Part shown: in pieces, positions 8,373 through 17,026 of the stretch
Position numbering within the stretch: the stretch's first letter is position 1
Layout: every line of letters begins with the position of its first letter
Made by a program: the position numbers and the translations under genes
Notes under the pieces: generated by a model
The model's database searches: none
The model's input: the letters and a program-made list of their open reading frames with translations, nothing else
What the model was told of the DNA's origin: nothing
Source of the DNA: Mycobacterium sp. MBM
GTDB taxonomy: Bacteria; Actinomycetota; Actinomycetes; Mycobacteriales; Mycobacteriaceae
Assembly (NCBI GenBank): GCA_021648845.1
Contig: JAKJHY010000010.1
Location: forward strand, 148,558 to 212,557
Direction of reading: 5' to 3'
DNA length: 64,000 nucleotides

Positions 8373-9157
8373 TGGCCGGTGAACTGACGCCGCTGCTGGC
8401 GGTGGCCAACGCGTTCGGTTGGCTCAGCGGGATCGGCTTCACACTCGCGGGCGTCTACTTGAGCATCCGTGGCCGTCGCCTCCACCCACTGCTACTGCTG
8501 TGTATCTGCGCCATCTCGTTCTCGTGGATCGAGGCGCCGTACGACTGGTCGATGTACGCGCAGTTTCCGCCGGCGCTGCCGCGGATGCCCTCGTGGTGGC
8601 CGCTCAACATGACCTGGGGCGGACTGCCCTCGGCGGTACCGTTGGGCTACATCGGTTACTTCTGCATACCCGCCGTGACCGGTGCGTGGATCGGTCGCCG
8701 ATTGATCGAGCGGTTCAACTGGCGCCCGCCGATCACGCTGCTGCTGGTGGGATTGGCCGTCGGGTTTTCGTGGGCGCTGGTGTTCAACGGTGGCCTGGGC
8801 GCGCAACTCGGCGTCTTCTACTACGCCTATGTGATACCGGGTCTCGCGATCTTCGAGGGCACGATTCATCAGTATCCGATCTATGACGCCATCGCGATGG
8901 CCATCCAAATGATGGTCTTCACCTACCTTCTGGGGCGCACCGACGACGAAGGCCGAAACGTCATCGAGATGTGGTCGGACAGGGTGTCCAAGACACGGGT
9001 GCAGTCGGCGATCGTCTCGGTCGTCTCCGTCATCGTCATCGGGAATGTGCTTTATGCGTCGGTTTTCGCGCCGCATCTGATCACCAAGCAGATGGGGTAT
9101 GTGACGGCCGGCCCGGACGTGCAGCTCTTCCCGGGCGTTCCGAACCAACCCAGATAG
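8372..9157 (+). CDS. AveC-like (spirocyclase-family) multi-pass membrane protein
   Basis: 261 residues with about seven hydrophobic segments (near 5-29, 37-51, 88-108, 120-140, 146-165, 176-190 and 215-235). The motif WIEAPYDWSMYAQFPPALP and the general layout recall the actinobacterial AveC-like family, named for the Streptomyces protein linked to spiroketal formation and dehydration in avermectin. Mycobacterial members have no proven activity. The GTG start overlaps the stop of the 37-residue peptide, and a P450 gene follows 9 bp downstream, so membrane protein and oxygenase are probably co-made. The family name is from memory and should be tested by profile search. Confidence 0.6.
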   Translation: MAGELTPLLAVANAFGWLSGIGFTLAGVYLSIRGRRLHPLLLLCICAISFSWIEAPYDWSMYAQFPPALPRMPSWWPLNMTWGGLPSAVPLGYIGYFCIPAVTGAWIGRRLIERFNWRPPITLLLVGLAVGFSWALVFNGGLGAQLGVFYYAYVIPGLAIFEGTIHQYPIYDAIAMAIQMMVFTYLLGRTDDEGRNVIEMWSDRVSKTRVQSAIVSVVSVIVIGNVLYASVFAPHLITKQMGYVTAGPDVQLFPGVPNQPR

Positions 9158-9165
9158 CGAGTGTC

Positions 9166-10386
9166 GTGAGCCTCACAGATTCCGTTGAGCTGTACTACGA
9201 TCCATTTGATTACGCCATCGACGACGATCCGTACCCGGTGTGGCAACGAATGCGGGTCGAAGCTCCGCTGTACCGCAATGACAAGTACAACTTTTGGGCA
9301 CTGAGCCGCTACGACGATGTCGCGCGGGCCCTTCCGGACTGGGAAACCTACCGCTCCGGACGAGGCACTACCGCAGACATCCTCTTCAGCGGCATCGAGG
9401 TGCCGCCCGGGATCCTCTTGTTCGAAGATCCGCCGCTACACGATCTGCATCGGCGCTTGCTGTCAAGGGTTTTCACGCCGCGCCGAATGCTCGCTGTCGA
9501 AGACCTCGTGCATGATTTCTGTGCGCGGGCACTGGATCCGCTCATCGGGCAGGACGAATTCGACTTCGTCGCCGACCTGGGGGTCATCATGCCGATGCGC
9601 ACCATCGGTTACCTGTTGGGTATCCCCGAGGACAGTCAACAGCAGATCAGGGACCTGAACGACAAGGCCATCACCGTTGTCGACGGCACGAGCGATCCCA
9701 GTCCGACCATCTTCCAGGATGCCATCGCGATGTTCGCCGAGTACATCGATTGGCGGGCAACGCATCCCTCGGACGACCTGATGACCGAACTGCTCAATGC
9801 AGAGGTCGAAGATCAGGACGGCACCCGGCGACAGCTCGAGCGCACGGAGGTTCTTGCCTACACCGCCATGGTGGCCGGCGCCGGCAACGAAACCACCGCG
9901 CGGCTCATCGGCTTCATGGGTCAGCTACTTGGCGAGCATCCAGATCAGCGCCGAGAGTGCGCCGCGGATCCGTCGCTGATCCCGTTGGCGGTCGAGGAAT
10001 CTCTGCGCTACGAACCGCCTTCGCCGGTGCAGGCCCGCTACGTTGCCCGCGACGTCGAACTCTACGGCCGTACCGTGACCGAAGGCTCCTACATGCTGTT
10101 GCTCAACGGATCGGCCAACCGTGATGAGTCGCGCTTCGCCGATCCCGATCGATACGACATCCATCGCGCGGGCGGACACTTGAGTTTCGGTCAGGGACTG
10201 CACTTCTGTCTCGGTTCGGCGCTCGCGCGGCTGGAGGCGCGAGTGGCGTTCGAAGAGGTCTTCAAGAGGTGGACCGATTGGGATGTCGACCGCGACGCGG
10301 CGACCCGCGCACGAACATCGAGTGTGCGGGGTTGGGCACGGCTTCCCGTCTCGATTCCGAGTTCAGGACGAGTGCGCAGCATCTAG
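9166..10386 (+). CDS. Cytochrome P450
   Basis: 406-residue P450 with all canonical motifs: I-helix VAGAGNETTARL with the Glu-Thr pair, K-helix EESLRYEPP and heme loop LSFGQGLHFCLG with Cys348. The frame is open upstream inside the AveC-like gene, but GTG 9166 gives the usual P450 N-terminus (SLTDSVELYYDPFDYAIDDDPYPVW). It is the third gene of the operon behind the palindromic operator at 8218. It probably hydroxylates the same compound handled by the AveC-like protein; its redox partners are not encoded in this window. Confidence 0.93.
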   Translation: MSLTDSVELYYDPFDYAIDDDPYPVWQRMRVEAPLYRNDKYNFWALSRYDDVARALPDWETYRSGRGTTADILFSGIEVPPGILLFEDPPLHDLHRRLLSRVFTPRRMLAVEDLVHDFCARALDPLIGQDEFDFVADLGVIMPMRTIGYLLGIPEDSQQQIRDLNDKAITVVDGTSDPSPTIFQDAIAMFAEYIDWRATHPSDDLMTELLNAEVEDQDGTRRQLERTEVLAYTAMVAGAGNETTARLIGFMGQLLGEHPDQRRECAADPSLIPLAVEESLRYEPPSPVQARYVARDVELYGRTVTEGSYMLLLNGSANRDESRFADPDRYDIHRAGGHLSFGQGLHFCLGSALARLEARVAFEEVFKRWTDWDVDRDAATRARTSSVRGWARLPVSIPSSGRVRSI

Positions 10387-10418
10387 CGATGCGCATCCGA
10401 GTCCAGTAGTATCGCTGT

Positions 10419-10434
10419 AATAGCGAATGCTATT
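10419..10434. promoter_or_regulatory. Palindrome matching the tetR operator
   Basis: AATAGC-GAAT-GCTATT, a 6+4+6 inverted repeat about 100 bp before the amidohydrolase start. It shares AATAG-N6-CTATT, with the same spacing, with the palindrome at 8218-8233 beside the tetR gene. Confidence 0.55.
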
Positions 10435-10537
10435 CGACTCGCTGTTCGTAGCGATATGCAATGCGTCGCAGCGAGATTGCAGATATGAGCATGCGCTGCG
10501 GTCGCGTTGTCGACTGCCAAACGATGGAGGACAAGGC

Positions 10538-11818
10538 ATGAACCGTGATGACATGATCCTGATCAGCGTTGACGATCACATCGTTGAGCCGCCGGACATG
10601 TTCGAGAATCACCTGCCGCGCAAGTATCGGGATGAGGCACCGCGGTTGGTGCACAACCCTGATGGCAGCGATACCTGGCAGTTCCGCGACACGGTGATCC
10701 CCAATGTGGCGCTCAACGCGGTGGCCGGCCGCCCGAAGGAGGAGTACGGGCTGGAACCCCAGGGGCTCGATGAGATTAGGCCCGGCTGTTACAACGTCGA
10801 CGAGCGAGTCAAGGACATGAACGCCGGTGGGATTCTGGGGTCGATGTGTTTTCCGTCGTTCCCCGGTTTTGCGGGCCGGTTGTTCGCCACCGAGGATCCG
10901 GAGTTCTCGTTGGCTTTGGTGCAGGCCTACAACGACTGGCATGTCGAGGAGTGGTGCGGAGCCTATCCGGCGCGGTTCATCCCGATGACACTGCCGGTGA
11001 TCTGGGACCCCGAAGCCTGCGCCGCGGAGATCCGGCGTAACGCCGCACGCGGGGTGCATTCGTTGACGTTCAGCGAAAACCCCTCGGCGATGGGCTATCC
11101 GAGTTTCCACGACTTCGATCACTGGAAGCCGATGTGGGACGCGCTGGTCGACACCGACACCGTGCTCAATGTTCACATCGGGTCCTCGGGACGGTTGGCG
11201 ATCACCGCCCCCGATGCTCCGATGGATGTGATGATCACCCTGCAGCCGATGAACATCGTGCAGGCCGCCGCCGATCTGTTGTGGTCTCGGCCGATCAAGG
11301 AGTATCCCGACCTCAAGATCGCGCTATCCGAAGGCGGCACCGGCTGGATTCCGTATTTCTTGGACCGCGTGGACCGCACATATGACATGCACTCCACCTG
11401 GACCGGTCAGGACTTCGGCGGCAAGCTACCCAGCGAGGTGTTCCGCGAGCACTTCTTGACCTGCTTTATCGCCGACCCGGTCGGGGTGGCGGTGCGTCAT
11501 GAGATCGGGGTGGACAATATCTGTTGGGAAGCCGATTACCCGCACAGTGATTCCATGTGGCCGGGTGCGCCCGAACAGCTCGACGAGGTGCTCACCGCCA
11601 ACTCCGTACCCGACGACGAGATCAACAAGATGACCTACCAGAACGCCATCCGCTGGTACCACTGGGATCCGTTCACTCACATCTCGAAGGAACAGGCCAC
11701 CGTCGGTGCGTTGCGCAAGGCCGCCGAAGGGCACGACGTGTCGATTCGGGCACTGTCGAAGAAGGAAAGCACCGGCGCCAACTTCGCCGACTTCGCCGCC
11801 CGCGCAGAAAAGAACTGA
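10538..11818 (+). CDS. Metal-dependent amidohydrolase, ACMSD-like
   Basis: 426-residue protein of the amidohydrolase superfamily branch that includes aminocarboxymuconate semialdehyde decarboxylase. Visible blocks are SVDDHIVEPPDMF near the N-terminus (metal-site region, with Asp-Asp-His in place of His-x-His), LNVHIGSSG, LSEGGTGWIPYFLDRVD, and WEADYPHSDSMWP, whose Asp and His usually bind metal. ATG 10538 has GGAGG 7 nt upstream. Family members decarboxylate or hydrolyse ring-cleavage products, which suits a late step of the island. The palindrome at 10419 suggests it belongs to the same regulon as the operon at 8259. Confidence 0.88.
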   Translation: MNRDDMILISVDDHIVEPPDMFENHLPRKYRDEAPRLVHNPDGSDTWQFRDTVIPNVALNAVAGRPKEEYGLEPQGLDEIRPGCYNVDERVKDMNAGGILGSMCFPSFPGFAGRLFATEDPEFSLALVQAYNDWHVEEWCGAYPARFIPMTLPVIWDPEACAAEIRRNAARGVHSLTFSENPSAMGYPSFHDFDHWKPMWDALVDTDTVLNVHIGSSGRLAITAPDAPMDVMITLQPMNIVQAAADLLWSRPIKEYPDLKIALSEGGTGWIPYFLDRVDRTYDMHSTWTGQDFGGKLPSEVFREHFLTCFIADPVGVAVRHEIGVDNICWEADYPHSDSMWPGAPEQLDEVLTANSVPDDEINKMTYQNAIRWYHWDPFTHISKEQATVGALRKAAEGHDVSIRALSKKESTGANFADFAARAEKN

Positions 11819-11931
11819 CCCGGCAAACAGCGGTTTAGGGGGCAGCAGCGTTTTCGGGCCTCATTGTCGGCGGCGCCGACCTGTCGGTGACCACCGAGGC
11901 GGATCTCGTCGCCGCTGTGCAACGGTCCGTG

Positions 11932-11937
11932 TAACCT
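11932..11937 (+). promoter_or_regulatory. -10 hexamer TAACCT, leaderless start
   Basis: TAACCT ends 7 nt before ATG 11945. Mycobacterial transcription starts about 7 nt after TANNNT, so the mRNA would begin at or next to the start codon; no ribosome site is visible. Confidence 0.6.
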
Positions 11938-11944
11938 GCGGCAC

Positions 11945-12313
11945 ATGAGCTTCGAGCCTGATGTCTTGCAAGGATTCGTCCAGCGCTACCTGGACACCGT
12001 CGTCACTGGAACCGCGCAGGACGTCGCCGCGCTGTACGCCGAGGACGCCACCCTGGAAGATCCGGTCGGTGGCGGCGAGGTGCACATCGGGCGGCAGGCG
12101 ATCGCCGGCTTCTACAACAACGTGGCCGGCGCCGAGGTGAAGACCGAGCTGCTGTCCTTCCGCGCCGGCGGCAGCGAGGCGGCCTTCGTCTTCGCCATCA
12201 CCGTCGGCGGTGCCATGCGCATCGAGCCGATCGAGGTGATGAGCTTCAACGCCGACGGTCAGATCACCTCGATGCGGGCCTTCTGGGGCCCCGCCGATAT
12301 CACCCAGCTCTGA
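11945..12313 (+). CDS. SnoaL-like / ketosteroid isomerase-like protein
   Basis: 122-residue single-domain protein of the NTF2-like fold. The pattern QRYLDTV with Tyr15, YAEDATLEDPVGG with Asp39 and a C-terminal FNADGQITSMRAFWGPAD match bacterial delta-5-3-ketosteroid isomerases, in which that Tyr and Asp form the oxyanion site and the proton shuttle. The second acid of true isomerases is not clearly present (IEV where IDV is common), so the activity could be another isomerisation or hydration. A leaderless promoter precedes it. It closes the accessory island and converges with the hemolysin III-like gene. Confidence 0.8.
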   Translation: MSFEPDVLQGFVQRYLDTVVTGTAQDVAALYAEDATLEDPVGGGEVHIGRQAIAGFYNNVAGAEVKTELLSFRAGGSEAAFVFAITVGGAMRIEPIEVMSFNADGQITSMRAFWGPADITQL

Positions 12314-12334
12314 GCCGAGCCGTCCCCGTTTTTC

Positions 12335-12380
12335 CCGGCGAGGGTCGGGATTCTCGCCGGCGAGCGTGCGGTTTCTCGCC
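12335..12380 (+). terminator. Two overlapping stem-loops
   Basis: CCGGCGAG (12335-12342) pairs with CTCGCCGG (12353-12360), and GGCGAG (12359-12364) pairs with CTCGCC (12375-12380). No T-tract follows, as is common for mycobacterial terminators. Located just after the isomerase-like gene. Confidence 0.4.
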
Positions 12381-12441
12381 TGATTGCCCGGCGTGTCCCC
12401 CAACAGACACGCACTCTCGCGGAGGGAAAGGAAGGGGAGGG

Positions 12442-13179
12442 CTAGAAGACGGCGAACCACATCGCGATGTAGTGGCAGATCGCCGCGACGGCCGTGCACG
12501 CGTGGAAGAACTCGTGGTGACCGAATGTCGTCGGCCACGGGTTGGGCCACTTGAGCGCATAGAGCACCCCGCCGATGCTGTAGAGCGCACCGCCGACGAT
12601 CAGCAGTACCACCGCCGCGACACCCGCGCCGTGCATGATCGGCCCGATGAACCACGCCGCGACCCAGCCCAGCAGGATGTAGAGCGGTACCCCCAGCCAG
12701 CGCGGCGCCGACGGCCAGAACATCTTCAGCAGCACACCGGCGATCGCGCCGCCCCAGACGATCCAGAACAGCACCATGCCCTTGGATTCGGGCAGCGCCA
12801 GCAACGCGAATGGGGTGTAGCTGCCGGCGATGAAGATGAAGATCATCGAATGATCGAGGCGCTTCATCCACTTTCGGGCGCGCGGTGACTTCCACGTCAC
12901 CCGGTGGTAGGTGCCGCTGACCGCGAACATCGCCACGATGGTGAAGGTGTAGAGCAGCGTGGCCAGCCCGGCCCGTGTCGACTCCAGCGACCAGGACACC
13001 GCAACCAGGGCGGCGCCGGCGATGAACGCGACCACCGCGGAGTACACGTGGATCCAGCCACGGGCGCGTGGGCGACCGAGGAACTGCGCGACCCCTTCGG
13101 CGAAAGCCTCGGGCAGATCCTCGGCGTGCCGCACAGCTGCCGACCGGTACGGCCGGTTCGAATCGATGGGCGTGGACAT
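12442..13179 (-). CDS. Hemolysin III / PAQR-like membrane protein (Rv1085c-like)
   Basis: 245-residue seven-helix membrane protein of the YqfA/hemolysin III family. Conserved family blocks are SGTYHRV with the first His, [17 protein letters not shown] with the Asp-His pair, and [18 protein letters not shown], whose His residues form the zinc site known from PAQR structures. ATG 13179 is preceded by GGGAGGTGAC. The gene is divergent from the isoprenyl diphosphate synthase, as in M. tuberculosis. Enzymatic role in bacteria is unsettled, possibly lipid hydrolysis or membrane homeostasis; the haemolysin name is historical. Confidence 0.9.
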   Translation of the reverse strand: MSTPIDSNRPYRSAAVRHAEDLPEAFAEGVAQFLGRPRARGWIHVYSAVVAFIAGAALVAVSWSLESTRAGLATLLYTFTIVAMFAVSGTYHRVTWKSPRARKWMKRLDHSMIFIFIAGSYTPFALLALPESKGMVLFWIVWGGAIAGVLLKMFWPSAPRWLGVPLYILLGWVAAWFIGPIMHGAGVAAVVLLIVGGALYSIGGVLYALKWPNPWPTTFGHHEFFHACTAVAAICHYIAMWFAVF

Positions 13180-13221
13180 GTCACCTCCCCTGAGTGGCAC
13201 GGAACTGCGTCATGATGACAG

Positions 13222-13227
13222 TAGTCT
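13222..13227 (+). promoter_or_regulatory. -10 hexamer TAGTCT, leaderless start
   Basis: TAGTCT ends 8 nt before GTG 13236, giving an mRNA that starts at or within 1-2 nt of the start codon; no ribosome site is present. Confidence 0.6.
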
Positions 13228-13235
13228 TGTTGGCT

Positions 13236-14033
13236 GTGGAGATCATTCCGCCGCGACTCAAGGAGCCGGCCTACCGGCTGTATGAATTGCGGCTGCGCAA
13301 GGAGTTGGCGCAATCGAGATCCCAACTGCCGCGCCACATCGCCGTGCTGTGTGACGGCAACCGCCGCTGGGCCCGTGACGCCGGGTTCGACGATGTCAGC
13401 TACGGCTATCGCCGGGGCGCGGCCAAGATCGCCGAGATGCTGCGCTGGTGCCAGGCCGCCGGGATCGAGCTGACGACGGTCTATCTGCTGTCCACCGAGA
13501 ACCTGCAGCGCGACCCCGAGGAGCTGGCCGCGCTGATCGAGATCATCACCGATGTCGTCGAGGAGATCTGCGATCCGTCCAACCGCTGGAGCGTGCGCAC
13601 CGTCGGTGACCTGGCGCTGCTCGGTGAGGAGCCGGCGCGCCGGTTACGCGATGCCGTCGAGGGGACGGTGGGCACCTCGGCGCCCGGCGCACTGCAGGTC
13701 AACGTCGCGGTCGGCTACGGCGGCCGGCAGGAGATCGTCGACGCGGTGCGCGGTCTGCTGAGCAAGGAACTGGCCAACGGCGCCACCGCCGAACAACTCA
13801 TCGAATCCGTCACCGTCGACGCGATCTCGGAGAACCTGTACACCTCGGGTCAGCCCGACCCCGACTTGGTCATCCGCACCTCGGGTGAGCAACGTCTCTC
13901 CGGATTCCTGCTGTGGCAGAGCGCCTATTCGGAGATGTGGTTCACTGAGGCGCACTGGCCGGCGTTCCGCCGGGTCGACTTCCTGCGTGCACTGCGCGAC
14001 TACACCATGCGGCACCGCAGGCACGGCAGGTAA
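13236..14033 (+). CDS. Short-chain Z-isoprenyl diphosphate synthase (Rv1086-like)
   Basis: 265-residue cis-prenyltransferase. The signature is IAVLCDGNRRWAR with the catalytic Asp, TVYLLSTENLQRDPEEL, and the C-terminal RTSGEQRLSGFLLWQSAYSEMWF with the Glu that helps bind magnesium. In M. tuberculosis Rv1086 makes Z,E-farnesyl diphosphate, the precursor that the long-chain enzyme extends to decaprenyl phosphate for cell wall synthesis. The sequence VEIIPPRLKEPAYRLYELRLR at GTG 13236 aligns with the Rv1086 start. The membrane protein gene follows after 5 bp. Product chain length is assigned by similarity to Rv1086, not by measured residues. Confidence 0.92.
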   Translation: MEIIPPRLKEPAYRLYELRLRKELAQSRSQLPRHIAVLCDGNRRWARDAGFDDVSYGYRRGAAKIAEMLRWCQAAGIELTTVYLLSTENLQRDPEELAALIEIITDVVEEICDPSNRWSVRTVGDLALLGEEPARRLRDAVEGTVGTSAPGALQVNVAVGYGGRQEIVDAVRGLLSKELANGATAEQLIESVTVDAISENLYTSGQPDPDLVIRTSGEQRLSGFLLWQSAYSEMWFTEAHWPAFRRVDFLRALRDYTMRHRRHGR

Positions 14034-14038
14034 CCGCG

Positions 14039-15397
14039 ATGGCGGGGCTGTCGGCGGTCGTGTTCGCGCTCAGCTGGTGGCTCGGCTTGTATCTGCTGGC
14101 CCGGGACCCGCGCAAACCGGTGCTGGTGCTGGCCGCCGCCGGGCTGACCAGCTTCGCCGCCGTCGTCGCGCTCGACGCGGTGCGGGTGAGCACCGGATCC
14201 GGTGCGCTGGGCCGGATCGAGATCTACCTGGTGGCGCTGCCGGGCATTTTCTGGTTCGCCGTGCTCGCCGAACTGTCCCGGCCGGGCGAGACCGGGCGCG
14301 GCCGGATCCGCGAAATCGTGGCGGTCTGCGCGGTCGCCGCGGTGGCGTTCGCGGGCGCCACCATGGCGGGCAGCGTGGACGGACCGCTGCGCGCCGGGCA
14401 CTGGGTGATGTTCGCCGCCGTGTCGGTGCCGTCGCTGGCGGCCATGGTGACCGTCGTGCTGCGTCGCGGCCAGCCGGTGCCGGTGGTGCGGTTCGTCCTG
14501 GTCGCCACCCTGTTCTTCGCGCTCGGCAACGCGATCCTGGTCATCCCGCTCGGCCTGCTGCCGAGCTGGCTGGCGTTGGCCTCCACCGGATTCGACGTGG
14601 CATTGCTCGGCATCGCGGTGGCACTCTGGGATGCCTTCGACGAAGGGCAGGCGTTGCGCGCCGACATGCTGCGCTCGTTCGTCGGCACGGCGGCGATCGC
14701 CACCCTGTTCGGTGGGCAGGCGATCATCTCTCTGATGGTCGCGGGCCCCTCGGCGGCGACGGCGTTGACCGTGCTGTTGTTCACCAGCCTGGCGATCGCC
14801 ATCGCGATCAACGTGCTGGCCGATCCGCTGGCCGGCGTGCTCGACCGGCTGGTGTTCTCGCGCTCACCCGTGCTGCGCGCCGAGCGGGCCGCCCTGCGCG
14901 GCACCGAGGCGGCGCTGCCGCTGCGGGCGCGCAACCCGCTCGACGACCTCGACGAGGACACCTTCGCCCGGTTGACCCGGCGCGCGTTGGGCCATTACGG
15001 CGATCTGTCCAAACTCGTCGCCAGCCCGCTGACCGCGTTGCCCGTCATCGACGAGCGGTTGGCCGCCCGCGGCGCGGCGGACCAGCCGCTGGAGCGGGCC
15101 ATCGAACTGAAGGCGTTGCTCGCCGACCGCATCGACGCGCTCAAACCCCGCGACGGTGCCGAGTTCGGCACCAGCGACCAGTGGCGGCACTACAACTCGC
15201 TGTACTTTCCGTACGTGATCGGGGTGCGCGCCTACGCGCAGAACGCGACCGCGGCCGGACTCGACCCGGTGGCCCGGCAGGCCTGGCAATGGTTGGTCAC
15301 CGAAGTACCGCAGCGGTCCCTGCACAACTGGCAGAACGCGGCGGCCCGCGTCATCGCCGCCGATTTGCGTGGCGGGCTGCCGGCATACACCCGCTGA
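14039..15397 (+). CDS. Multi-pass membrane protein of unknown function
   Basis: 452 residues. The first 275 or so hold about eight hydrophobic helices; the last 170 are soluble and charged (RAERAALRGTEAALPLRARNPLDDLDEDTFARL onward) with a WRHYNSLYFPYVIGV motif. The N-terminal half looks like the membrane sensor part of some histidine kinases, but no kinase domain is present. It begins 5 bp after the isoprenyl diphosphate synthase and is probably co-transcribed. I do not recognise a named family; a link to polyprenyl lipid metabolism is inferred from position only. Confidence 0.75.
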   Translation: MAGLSAVVFALSWWLGLYLLARDPRKPVLVLAAAGLTSFAAVVALDAVRVSTGSGALGRIEIYLVALPGIFWFAVLAELSRPGETGRGRIREIVAVCAVAAVAFAGATMAGSVDGPLRAGHWVMFAAVSVPSLAAMVTVVLRRGQPVPVVRFVLVATLFFALGNAILVIPLGLLPSWLALASTGFDVALLGIAVALWDAFDEGQALRADMLRSFVGTAAIATLFGGQAIISLMVAGPSAATALTVLLFTSLAIAIAINVLADPLAGVLDRLVFSRSPVLRAERAALRGTEAALPLRARNPLDDLDEDTFARLTRRALGHYGDLSKLVASPLTALPVIDERLAARGAADQPLERAIELKALLADRIDALKPRDGAEFGTSDQWRHYNSLYFPYVIGVRAYAQNATAAGLDPVARQAWQWLVTEVPQRSLHNWQNAAARVIAADLRGGLPAYTR

Positions 15398-15405
15398 CCT
15401 GCGCG

Positions 15406-15444
15406 TGGCAGTGCTTGGCAGTGTCCGGTGTCGATCTGGCAGTG
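15406..15444 (+). repeat. Three direct repeats TGGCAGTG
   Basis: TGGCAGTG at 15406, 15416 and 15437, spaced 10 and 21 bp, that is one and two helical turns. They lie between two membrane-protein genes, about 155-190 bp before the gene at 15598, and could be a phased regulator site. Confidence 0.4.
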
Positions 15445-15597
15445 CCTTCTGAGCAGGGTCGGAGGGGTCAGAAGCTGTTCCACCCACCGGTGCGGGACGT
15501 CCCGCGCATCCGGGGTGCAGGTGCCCGGGTGTCGAGGCTCGCGGCGGCGTCCCACACCGGTCACGACCCCATCGACCGCCCTGTGAAAGGAAGTTCC

Positions 15598-16002
15598 ATG
15601 TCCGCCATCACCGCCCCCGCCGTGTCCACTCGTTCCGACGCCTTCCTGCGGCTGGCCATGCGCGCCGACGCGGTCATCAGCGGCGTCACCGGCGTCGGGC
15701 TGCTGCTGCTGGCCCGGCAGGTCGCCGAGGTATCGGGTACCACCGCCGCCGTCGAATACGCGACCGGCGCGTTCTTCGTGTGCTTTGCCGCGATCGTGCT
15801 GGCGCTGGCCGCCCGCCCGGCCGTCCGCACGGCCGGACTGCTCCTGGCGATCGGCAATCTGCTGTTCAGCGTGCTCACCGTCGTGGTGGTGCTCGCCGGT
15901 GTATGGCCGCTCACCACCACCGGCGTGATCCTGACGCTCGGCACCGGTGCCTACACCTTGGTGATGGCGCAGCTGCAGTACGTCGGCGTCCGTCGCATCT
16001 AG
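15598..16002 (+). CDS. Small four-helix membrane protein
   Basis: 134 residues with four hydrophobic stretches (about 24-44, 55-73, 78-100 and 106-127) and almost no loops. ATG 15598 has AAAGGAAG 6 nt upstream, a clear ribosome site; the frame is open far upstream, but that part is a shadow of the preceding gene. A 200-bp gap with phased repeats separates it from the upstream membrane gene, suggesting its own promoter. Converges with coaA. Family not recognised, function unknown. Confidence 0.75.
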   Translation: MSAITAPAVSTRSDAFLRLAMRADAVISGVTGVGLLLLARQVAEVSGTTAAVEYATGAFFVCFAAIVLALAARPAVRTAGLLLAIGNLLFSVLTVVVVLAGVWPLTTTGVILTLGTGAYTLVMAQLQYVGVRRI

Positions 16003-16063
16003 TCACCGGTCTCGGCGCGTCGGCGTTCGCCCAGCGACCGCCAGCGCGCCGAGACCCGCCGTG

Positions 16064-16996
16064 TCAGAGCTTGCGCAGGCGCAGCCGGTTGATCGAGTGG
16101 TCGGTGTCCTTGCGCAACACCAGGGTGGCGCGCGGGCGGGTCGGCAGGATGTTCTCGATCAGGTTGGGGCGGTTGATCGAGTGCCAGATATCGCGGGCGG
16201 CGAACACCGCCTGCTCATCGGTCAGCGTCGAGTAATGGTGGAAATGCGAGGCCGGGTCGGCGAACGCACCGGCCCGCATCGAGAGGAATCGCGAGATGTA
16301 CCACTGCTCGATGTCCTCGACACGCGCGTCGACGTAGAGCGAGAAGTCGAACAGGTCCGAAACCATCAGCGCCGGACCGGTTTGCAGCACGTTGAGACCC
16401 TCGAGGATGAGGATGTCGGGTTGGCGGATCATCTGCTTCTCGCCGGGAACGATGTCGTAGATCAGGTGCGAGTACACCGGCGCGCAGGCCTTGTCGGCAC
16501 CCGACTTCACCGCGGTGACGAAACGCATCAACGCCCGCCGGTCATAGCTCTCCGGAAAACCTTTGCGGTGCATAAGATTTCGTCGTTGCAACTCGGCGTT
16601 GGGGTAGAGGAAGCCGTCGGTGGTGACCAGGTCGACGCGGGGATGGTGCTCCCAGCGGCCCAGCAGCGCCTTGAGCACACGCGCGGTGGTCGACTTGCCG
16701 ACCGCGACGCTGCCCGCCACACCGATGACGAAGGGCACCGGCCGGTCGTTGTGTTGCTCACCGAGGAACTCCGCGGTCGCGGCGAACAGCCGCTGGTGCG
16801 CGGCCACCTGCAGGTGGATCAACCGGGCCAGCGGCAGGTAGACCTCTTCGACTTCGAGCAGGTCGATCTGTTCACCCAGGCCACGCAGCCCGGTGAGTTC
16901 GGCTTCGGTGAGTTTCAGCGGCGTCGCCATGCGCAGCGAGCGCCATTGGGTCCGGTCGAACTCCACATATGGGCTCGGCTCGCTGGGCCGCGGCAT
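16064..16996 (-). CDS. coaA: Pantothenate kinase, type I
   Basis: 310 residues, almost colinear with M. tuberculosis CoaA (Rv1092c): [11 protein letters not shown] at the start, the P-loop [12 protein letters not shown] (about residue 98), [37 protein letters not shown] and a C-terminal [15 protein letters not shown]. It phosphorylates pantothenate, the first and feedback-regulated step of coenzyme A synthesis. Only 30 bp separate its start from the divergent DUF885 gene, so promoters of the two overlap back to back. Confidence 0.97.
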   Translation of the reverse strand: MPRPSEPSPYVEFDRTQWRSLRMATPLKLTEAELTGLRGLGEQIDLLEVEEVYLPLARLIHLQVAAHQRLFAATAEFLGEQHNDRPVPFVIGVAGSVAVGKSTTARVLKALLGRWEHHPRVDLVTTDGFLYPNAELQRRNLMHRKGFPESYDRRALMRFVTAVKSGADKACAPVYSHLIYDIVPGEKQMIRQPDILILEGLNVLQTGPALMVSDLFDFSLYVDARVEDIEQWYISRFLSMRAGAFADPASHFHHYSTLTDEQAVFAARDIWHSINRPNLIENILPTRPRATLVLRKDTDHSINRLRLRKL

Positions 16997-17013
16997 ATCT
17001 CAAGTCTTGCATC

Positions 17014-17019
17014 TAACGT
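17014..17019 (+). promoter_or_regulatory. -10 hexamer TAACGT, leaderless start
   Basis: TAACGT ends 7 nt before ATG 17027 inside the 30-bp gap to coaA, so the message would start on the ATG. Confidence 0.6.
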
Positions 17020-17026
17020 TGACGCC

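Noticed and set aside
13885..15597. Plus-strand 705-codon frame from inside the isoprenyl synthase
   Set aside because: The first 570 codons are an Arg/Ala-rich shadow of two real genes; only its last 134 codons (from 15598) form a credible protein.
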